Assembly: GCF_963662255.1 (NCBI RefSeq)
Contig: NC_085067.1
Coordinates: 5,360,428 to 5,424,427, forward strand
Length of the DNA stretch: 64,000 nt
Source of the DNA: Cinclus cinclus
Lineage: Eukaryota > Chordata > Aves > Passeriformes > Cinclidae
Direction of reading: 5' to 3'
Part shown: positions 57,561 through 64,000 of the stretch, piece by piece
Layout: each line of letters starts with the position of its first letter
Position numbering within the stretch: the stretch's first letter is position 1
Translations under genes and position numbers: made by a program
The notes under the pieces: generated by a model
What the model was told of the DNA's origin: nothing
What the model saw: the letters and a program-made list of their open reading frames with translations, nothing else
The model's database searches: none

Positions 57561-60500
57561 CGGGGGGAGTAGCAGCATTTTGGCAGGACAGGCGAGAGGG
57601 GATTGGAGAGTTGGGAGGTGGATGTCAACACCCAACAGGTTCCTTCTGCGCTTTTTCACCTGCTTTTCACGAGGTGCTTAAATGAGTTCGCTGTGAGGCA
57701 CTGCTGTGCAGATAATCGTGTGGAGCTGCGAGCAGTTCATCTCTTGACTTGCAGACAGCTTTGTGCCACTGCCTTGGCAAACTGAGCAGGAGGCTAAAGA
57801 AAAACCTAAAACGAAATAGAAAAGCCAGGAGGTTTAACAAAAAAACTGAAAAAAAAAATAGAAATCCCAGAAGATTAAGGATTGAATCTTCCTATTTTCA
57901 CCCTGCAAACCACAGAAACTTATGGGTGGATGGGTTGAACTTCTGAAACTTACATTAAACACAAACACAATTTGCTTAAATATAACTAATCTGCTTAAAT
58001 GTATCAGGTTTCCTCTAAAGCTTTCAAAACGTTGCTAATTCTGAGGATGAAAGCTCAGCTCAGAAAAGCTGTGTCACTGTATTATTCCCATTTTACAGAC
58101 ACAGGACTGGAAACAATGAGGATTAAGTGGTTTGTTTAAACTCATACCATGGAAACACTCCTGGGAATGTTCTTAGAAGCTGTAGGAGGAGAAGGTCCTG
58201 AAAAAAGTTTCAAGAACTATTTTCTCCAAATCCTTTGCTCTGAGCAGCAGTTTCCCTTCAAGACAAAAGAAACAGTTTAATGTGATTGAACTTCTGTTAA
58301 TGTTCAATACAATGTTAAATGGGGAAGTGAATTAGAAATTGTTTGCAAACAAGGATATTCCTGAGTGCTGGGTAATATTTCATTGAGATTCACTTAATCT
58401 TCATTTTTAACGGCAATAAATGTAATCATCATGCAAAGTAGCAGCGTGGCAGCACTTCTGGAAGCTGAAATATGACAACAAGGGAGGTCTAGTCACAATG
58501 AGGGGTTCGAGATCTCATCAAAACCTTGCAGCCCCAGAACACCTGCAGTTCTGAGCACACTTGCTGCTTCCATTTGCATTACATGTGGGTACAGAGGATG
58601 GTGCAGTTTTCCCCATGAGGCAAGTGCCCTTCTTTGAAGGGACAGCAAACAGAGAGGATTTCAGTTGTTTTCCTTTCCCATGTGCTCTTACATAATTCCC
58701 TGTTTGTGACTCCACCCTGTCTATTATGAAAGAATTATTTCTTGTGAAAATGTCTCCTTTGTTTTTTTTTTTTGAACAGCCTAATGAAACAGTTCATAGT
58801 CTGGAGGCAAGGAGATCTCATGGGAATTCCACTTTTCTCTTGTGATTTCCTCTTTTCTCCATCTTTATCTCAAGTTTCACCCTACCCCTCTCTCTCTGTG
58901 ACTCTTTTATCTTCTTTAGCCACTTCTTTGCCCATTGTTCTTCTCTCCCCCATATTCTTCTTTCCAGCTTTTCCCCATGATATTTTATATCAGACCTGTT
59001 GAAATGTTTGCTGCTTGGATGCTTTACAGGCTAGGAATTGATTATCTACTTGAAATTCAGTGGTAGGAAGATCAGAGATTCCATATCAGAGTTTCTCACA
59101 TGGAAACAGAACCCATTATTTGTGAGAATTTAATTTTTCTTCCCATCTCATTAAAACATTTATACTTTCAAGCAGTCACATGCTCTGTATTTTGGAATAA
59201 TTAATCTCTGCCACTTACATGGGCCTGAACCACTCTGGAATACAAAATTGCCTTTCCCTGACTGCAGCTGAGATTTGTCCATAGCAGGGCTTTACACAAC
59301 TTCAATTATTTTTGCTCTGATGTGCTACTGATGATTTTTACAAATTTCCCCTTCCAAATTGTCATTTTTAGACAACATAAACCACAGTTTGAAACTATTT
59401 TCAAAGAACAGTTCCAAGCAATAGTTTATTACCTGGAATAAAGAGAGGACAGGGTTAATTCCAACTATGACTCCACAATAATTCTTCTTTATTTCTCCAT
59501 CAAAGTGCAAAGTCCAGCATAGCTTTCATGCCATCACTGTAAGAACCATCCAGCAGGGAGAGGAGCACGGGCAATGTGGATATCGGAGAGAAGGAAACGC
59601 GAACGTTTCGTCACTCCCTCGCTCGGAGAGATAATGTTTATCTGGGACAGATGAGAGCCGTGTGTCCCAACTGAAATTCCAGGTTGTCACGTCACAGAGC
59701 AGTGTCCCCACACGGTGTGGCAGTGTTGCAGTGCAGCCCCAGGTGAGGCAATGGTGCCTTTGCACAAGGGGGGCTCGCTGCTGCAACACGGTGACGCCAG
59801 CGTCACACCTGCCCTGCAGTCAGAGCCCTGCTGCTTGGAAAACTGGGATATGTCACTGCAAACACACACTCAGTGCTCTGCGGTCCAGGGCAAGTCAAGG
59901 CTGAAGCAAAGTAAACGTGGAATTCACGTGTCACCTGCCCAGCCTGTGCCAAGCCTGACCTCAGAACTGGCCTCTGTCCACCAAGCCTTACCTCAGAGCT
60001 GGCCTCTGGCAGAGGGAAGTTCTGATGTCCATGGCCACTTTTCTTTTATATACTGTGCTGATGACTTGTAACTATTTTTCTTACATGTCCAGTGCAGTCT
60101 TTGTAGAAAAAGATAAAATCCCACATGGCCTGCAGCAAATAATCCTTTAGTCATGATCCTAAGGCTAGACTGGAGTTTTATGGTGTGTCCACACACCAAG
60201 GGCAGAGTTCTGCCAAACTGCAGTTCTGAGGGGCTCTGTAAAAGCCCTTTTCTGGGATATCTCCTCTAGTGCCACTCACTTCCCTCAAAGGTAGCAGAAT
60301 AAACCCCATAGAAAGGTCCTAGCTGAGGGCTGCCTGTGCCACTCATGTCACTGGTCTGTCCCTTGCTCCTTGACATCTCCCTGTTTGTCAGGCAGGATCT
60401 CTCATGCAGACACAGCTCCTGGCTGTTCACACCAGCTTTCACCACTCAGGCTGGCTGGTTTCCTTCAGACAGATTTCCACCTTTCAACAATAGATTGGAG

Positions 60501-61028
60501 CATTCTCTTTTATTCCATGCACAAGAGCACATAAGATAGGTGTGTGTTCTACATTTGTAGTGATGATGGGAATTTTTCATAAAGCCTTTTGTATCCTGAT
60601 ACTCACTGTGTCCTGGGAATAAACCCAAAGGTTCTTGTTCCTGCTTTGACCATTAGTGAGAGGAAAACAAAAGATGAAAGGTATGGATGTCTTTATAAGA
60701 CATCCATAATCCTTAAGAATGTACTGTTTGATGATGTTTTTCCCCTATCCCAGGAAAAGAACCTGCATCCCAGATCAATTGTACAGGATATGTCCTGAGA
60801 GATGTCTGAAAGATTAGAAGAAACAAAACCTTCTACAAAAATCTGAGAAGTAAGATAAATAGGAAGGTGTTGTTTGTGTCTAAATTATAGATTAGTAAAT
60901 AGTAAAATCCACACTGAATTAATTCCCCTATGAAAGGATGAAGCACAAGGTGAATAGGGATGAGTAAGAAAATATTTAACTCCTCAAGCTTTTGATCTGC
61001 AGAAGTGCTCAACATATTGAAGTGGGCA
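57561..61028. other. AT-rich spacer upstream of PSPH, no gene seen
   Basis: No splice-supported coding exon. A small CpG-containing, palindrome-rich patch sits at 59570-59810. The rest is unremarkable. Confidence 0.5.
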
Positions 61029-61622
61029 GATATAAAAGGGTAGAAAATAAACTTTTGTCATGGACTGTTATGGAAAATGTGATGTCTTGATGAGTCGAGT
61101 GAAGTTCTCAAAGGCCAAGGATTTTATGGATTTATAAAAGGCTAATCCCCAGGGTTAATGGTCCAGTCTTTAGTTAATGAGAATGTAGAAATGAATGGAA
61201 ACCTTCCTGATTTAGGGACAACCACTTATTGATAGTTTTAGGATAGTTTGCAATTGATCCTTGCAGGGTGTCCTGCAGCAACTGTGACACCCCAGCCTGG
61301 GAGAGATGAGAAATCCAGACCCCCCTGAGATGAAACAGAACCCTGCAATCCCACAGAGCACTTGGCAGCCTGGTGCTTCAGCCAATGCCAAGGATTACAA
61401 CCTTGAACCCATGAGCATCGATGGGCTGAGGCAGCAGGGAGCAAATCAGCAGCAGCCCAGGGCTCCACGGCCCACCTGGAGCACGAGGTGACCATCAGTA
61501 GGCAGCAACAGGCAGGAGCAAATCAGCAGCTGAGCCAGACCTCCACCACCATCCTGGCTGGGATAAAAGCTGTGAGAGGGCTCTGCTCGGCCCTTCTCAC
61601 ACGCAGCAGAGCAGCAGCACCC
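61029..61622 (+). promoter_or_regulatory. PSPH: TATA-motif-rich region just upstream of PSPH coding exon 1, possibly LTR-derived
   Basis: Three TATA-like words occur: ATATAAAAGG (about 61031), followed 16 bases later by AATAAA; TTTATAAAAGG (about 61131); and GGATAAAAG (61561-61569). A close TATA/AATAAA pair is typical of long terminal repeats, but I found no matching terminal repeats or target-site duplication. AGCAAATCAGCAGC occurs twice (about 61439 and 61517). Confidence 0.3.
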
Positions 61623-61703
61623 ATGGCTCAGGAAACACTACACTACTCTCACTCAGAGAAAGACTTCATCTTGTCCCCTCACAGTAAGAAGGCTCCCAAA
61701 AGG

Positions 61704-62624
61704 ATGGCATCCCTGATGGAGCTGAAGGAGATCTTCCGCAGCGCCGACGCCGTGTGCTTCGACGTGGACAGCACGGTCATCAGGGAGGAGGGCATCGACG
61801 AGCTCGCTAAGTTCTGCGGGGTTGGGGATGCCGTGGCAGAGATGTACGTATGGCTGGGGAGCTCTCAGTGCCAGGCAAAAATCAGCCGTGGATGAGATTA
61901 ATCTGTGACCCTGAATTGATCCTTTACGGTCACTTCACTCTGCTGTAGGTTCTTACAGTTTATAAAGGGGTTGGGGTAATAAGTGGAATTAATGCAGGAT
62001 GAAGTAACTTGGTTTGGGAATTGTGAGGCCACCCAAAAAACTGTCCTGGCATAACTTCTCTAATGGTAATTTGGATAGGCTAAGAGCAGTCCTCATCATT
62101 AAACCAGGCTAAGCACTACCAAACCCTGTTCTGAACGAGGAAACCTTACCGTGAGCTGGAGAAGAGGGGACAGCACTCCCAACCCATTGCTGAGGCTGAG
62201 GCTGGGAGCAGCTGGGAGCAGCACAAGCTGAAGCTTTCAGCAAAACCTTTGTTAGATTCAGCTCAGGAATATGGTCCAGTATGGCAGCACAGAGGGAATG
62301 GAACCAATTTCCTTTGCTCCACTGGTTCTCCCATACATGGAGGTCTCCTAGCAGTGGACACCCCCAGTCTTTGGGTTCAGTATAACCTCCCTTACCTGGT
62401 TCATTGTCATCCCTTGTTAATGCTCTGCTGTTGGGAGAAGCCTCAGCTGGTGCAGTGTCCCTGATGTGGTTTTTTTGGCTGTCCCCCAGGACCCGCAGAG
62501 CCATGGGTGGCACTGTGACATTCAAGGCAGCTCTCACAGCACGGTTAGGTCTCATCCGACCCTCCTATGAACAAGTGCAGAAATTAATATCTGACAACCC
62601 ACCTCAGCTAACTCCAGGAATAAG
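61704..62624 (+). CDS. PSPH: Phosphoserine phosphatase, first two coding exons (partial)
   Basis: Cytosolic HAD-family phosphatase that makes L-serine from phosphoserine, the last step of serine biosynthesis. Exons 61704-61843 and 62490-62624 join in phase (GT-AG) into about 91 codons, starting [19 protein letters not shown]. The catalytic DxDST motif gives Asp20 (nucleophile) and Asp22 at the human positions, followed by [20 protein letters not shown], then TRRAMGG and LTPGIR. Remaining exons lie beyond the right edge. A plausible acceptor (TTGTCCCCTCACAG, ending 61684) would begin this exon. However, the frame stays open upstream, so an alternative start at 61623 would add 27 residues. Confidence 0.95.
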
Positions 62625-64000
62625 GTAAGAAAAATTGATATTTATTTTTTTTAAGTATTCAGGAAAGAGATGGAATAAATAAACCAAATTCTGTGTCATC
62701 AGTGATGCTCTAAGACAGAGCTGGTTTGTGTTGCTTTCCTGCTCCATCTCCATGCTGGGTGTGTACAAAGCTTGGATCAGGAACCTGGCTCCATGGCAAG
62801 TGGTTAAGCATCCATGGAAAAAGAAAAGATTCTTAGATATTAACTGGCACCTTGGCTGCCAAGCTCGAATCATAGCTTGAGGATTAAATGGGCATGGAAA
62901 AGAATCTGTTCAACCACGGGTTTTTCAGCGGTGATGGGACTGGGAGGAGATTTAATACCACCTTAAATTGGGTCTATTCTGCAACTCTGTTACCTCTCAC
63001 TGACTCCGCTCAGTGCAGTCACAGCCCTGGCTCAGTTTAGGGGATGCATTGCTCAGAGTTACCCATTCTGAAGACCCTAAAAACACTAAAATATTCATTA
63101 AGCAAACACACATAAATATGTGTGTTCATTCATCCTGAGGTTTGGAAAGAACTACTTAAACTGAAAAGCTCTGGGGATTTCTTTCCCTATTCAAATTGTT
63201 TCTAACAATTGAAAAGAATTTCTTTACTACAAAATCTGACCATAGCTTCAAGTCTAAAATATTTTTAGCATATGAAAGGAGTTTTAGATGATCCTGTGCT
63301 TGTATTTTAACCTTTTTTTTTTCTGTAGAAGACAGCTAGAGGTAGCTACAAAGAGAGCATTGTTTCCTTGTTCAGGATCACGTGATTTTCCTTTTCATTC
63401 CTTCCTTTTTTCCCCTCCTTTTCAGTCCTTCCTTTTCCCCCTCCTTTTCATTCCTTCCCTTTCTTCCCCCTTTTCTGGATCCTGCTTTAAGCCTCTGCTT
63501 TGCTTTTCAGTCTTCAGTGTTTCTGCTGCTCTTGCTACCTCTTCCCCTGTTGCCCTTGCTGATCTTCCTGCTCCACAGCCAAATCCCTGAAACTGTTCAC
63601 TGCCTCCAAGTCCTGCTGACATGATCTGGGCTCCCAAACTTATTTTTAAATTAATTTTCTGTAGCTGGTGCCCTCTTCTAAAGATGGCATCGATGTCCAG
63701 CACCTGGTGAACCGACTCTGAGATAGAACAGATTTGCACTTTGCACTTTTCAGCCCACTGAGCATTTTGGAGCAGTGGTTTCATCTCATTGCCTGCTTTT
63801 TGCTGCATTCCAGATTCATTTTCTTGCCATTGTTTCACTTCAGAAAAAAAAAATCTGAACTGGATCTGCTCTCACTTGTTCAAGGGAACTAATGTGAAAG
63901 AGGAAAGAAAACAGTTTAAGGGAGTGCTCCTTTCTGAGGAGTGAAATGATTATTTTCTCCAGCTCTTTTCAGCCAGGTGTGTGCCCAAACAAAGGGAAAG
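62625..64000 (+). other. PSPH: PSPH intron running off the window
   Basis: I looked for the next PSPH exon, which should continue after the split Arg of LTPGIR, and found none before the edge. The sequence holds a pyrimidine-rich repeat and nothing else recognisable. Confidence 0.6.
63385..63478 (+). repeat. Pyrimidine-rich imperfect tandem repeat
   Basis: About two and a half copies of a unit close to 32 bp, built from CCTTCCTTTT, CCCCCTCCTTTTCA and TTCC words, almost all C/T. Confidence 0.8.

Noticed and set aside
63310..63660. Possible third PSPH exon after the TTTTTTTTCTGTAG at about 63328 or the TTTTCTGTAG at about 63664
   Set aside because: Sequence after either AG does not continue the expected phosphoserine phosphatase chain after LTPGIR.
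1..64000. CRISPR arrays, operons, insertion sequences, phage-like modules
   Set aside because: All genes are spliced eukaryotic genes; the tandem repeats lack direct-repeat/spacer structure.

Overview
This window is a gene-dense piece of vertebrate nuclear DNA, almost certainly from a bird. It holds many 3'-end fragments of CR1 LINEs, the dominant avian retroposon. Introns are short, start sites are CpG-rich, and protein lengths nearly match the human orthologues I know. I cannot fix the species; a songbird is plausible but not shown. All genes were rebuilt by hand from splice signals and reading-frame continuity.

Layout, left to right: the last coding exon of ASL (+, partial); two tandem-repeat tracts; GUSB (+, 12 coding exons, complete); a convergent gap that probably holds the VKORC1L1 3' UTR; VKORC1L1 (-, 3 exons, complete, 9.7-kb first intron); a spacer with a reverse CR1 and a 50-bp-unit minisatellite; CHCHD2 (+, 4 exons, complete); a CpG island probably carrying the noncoding first exon of PHKG1; PHKG1 (+, 9 coding exons, complete); SUMF2 (-, 9 exons, complete); CCT6A (-, 14 exons, complete); a 9-kb spacer; and the first two coding exons of PSPH (+, partial, runs off the right edge).

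The genes do not form a pathway. They are housekeeping or metabolic genes: urea-cycle lyase, lysosomal glycosidase, vitamin K epoxide reductase paralogue, mitochondrial twin-CX9C protein, glycogen phosphorylase kinase catalytic subunit, ER sulfatase-modifying-factor paralogue, chaperonin subunit and serine biosynthesis phosphatase. The order joins two blocks that, from my knowledge of human chromosome 7, lie apart there (ASL/GUSB/VKORC1L1 on 7q11 and CHCHD2/PHKG1/SUMF2/CCT6A/PSPH on 7p11).

I found no convincing undescribed system. The points most worth a second look are the 50-bp minisatellite against the CHCHD2 promoter, a CR1 whose 3' tail has grown into about 400 bp of satellite-like repeat, a possible TATA-driven 5' extension of PSPH, promoter motif grammar at VKORC1L1 and CCT6A, and a palindrome cluster upstream of PSPH.
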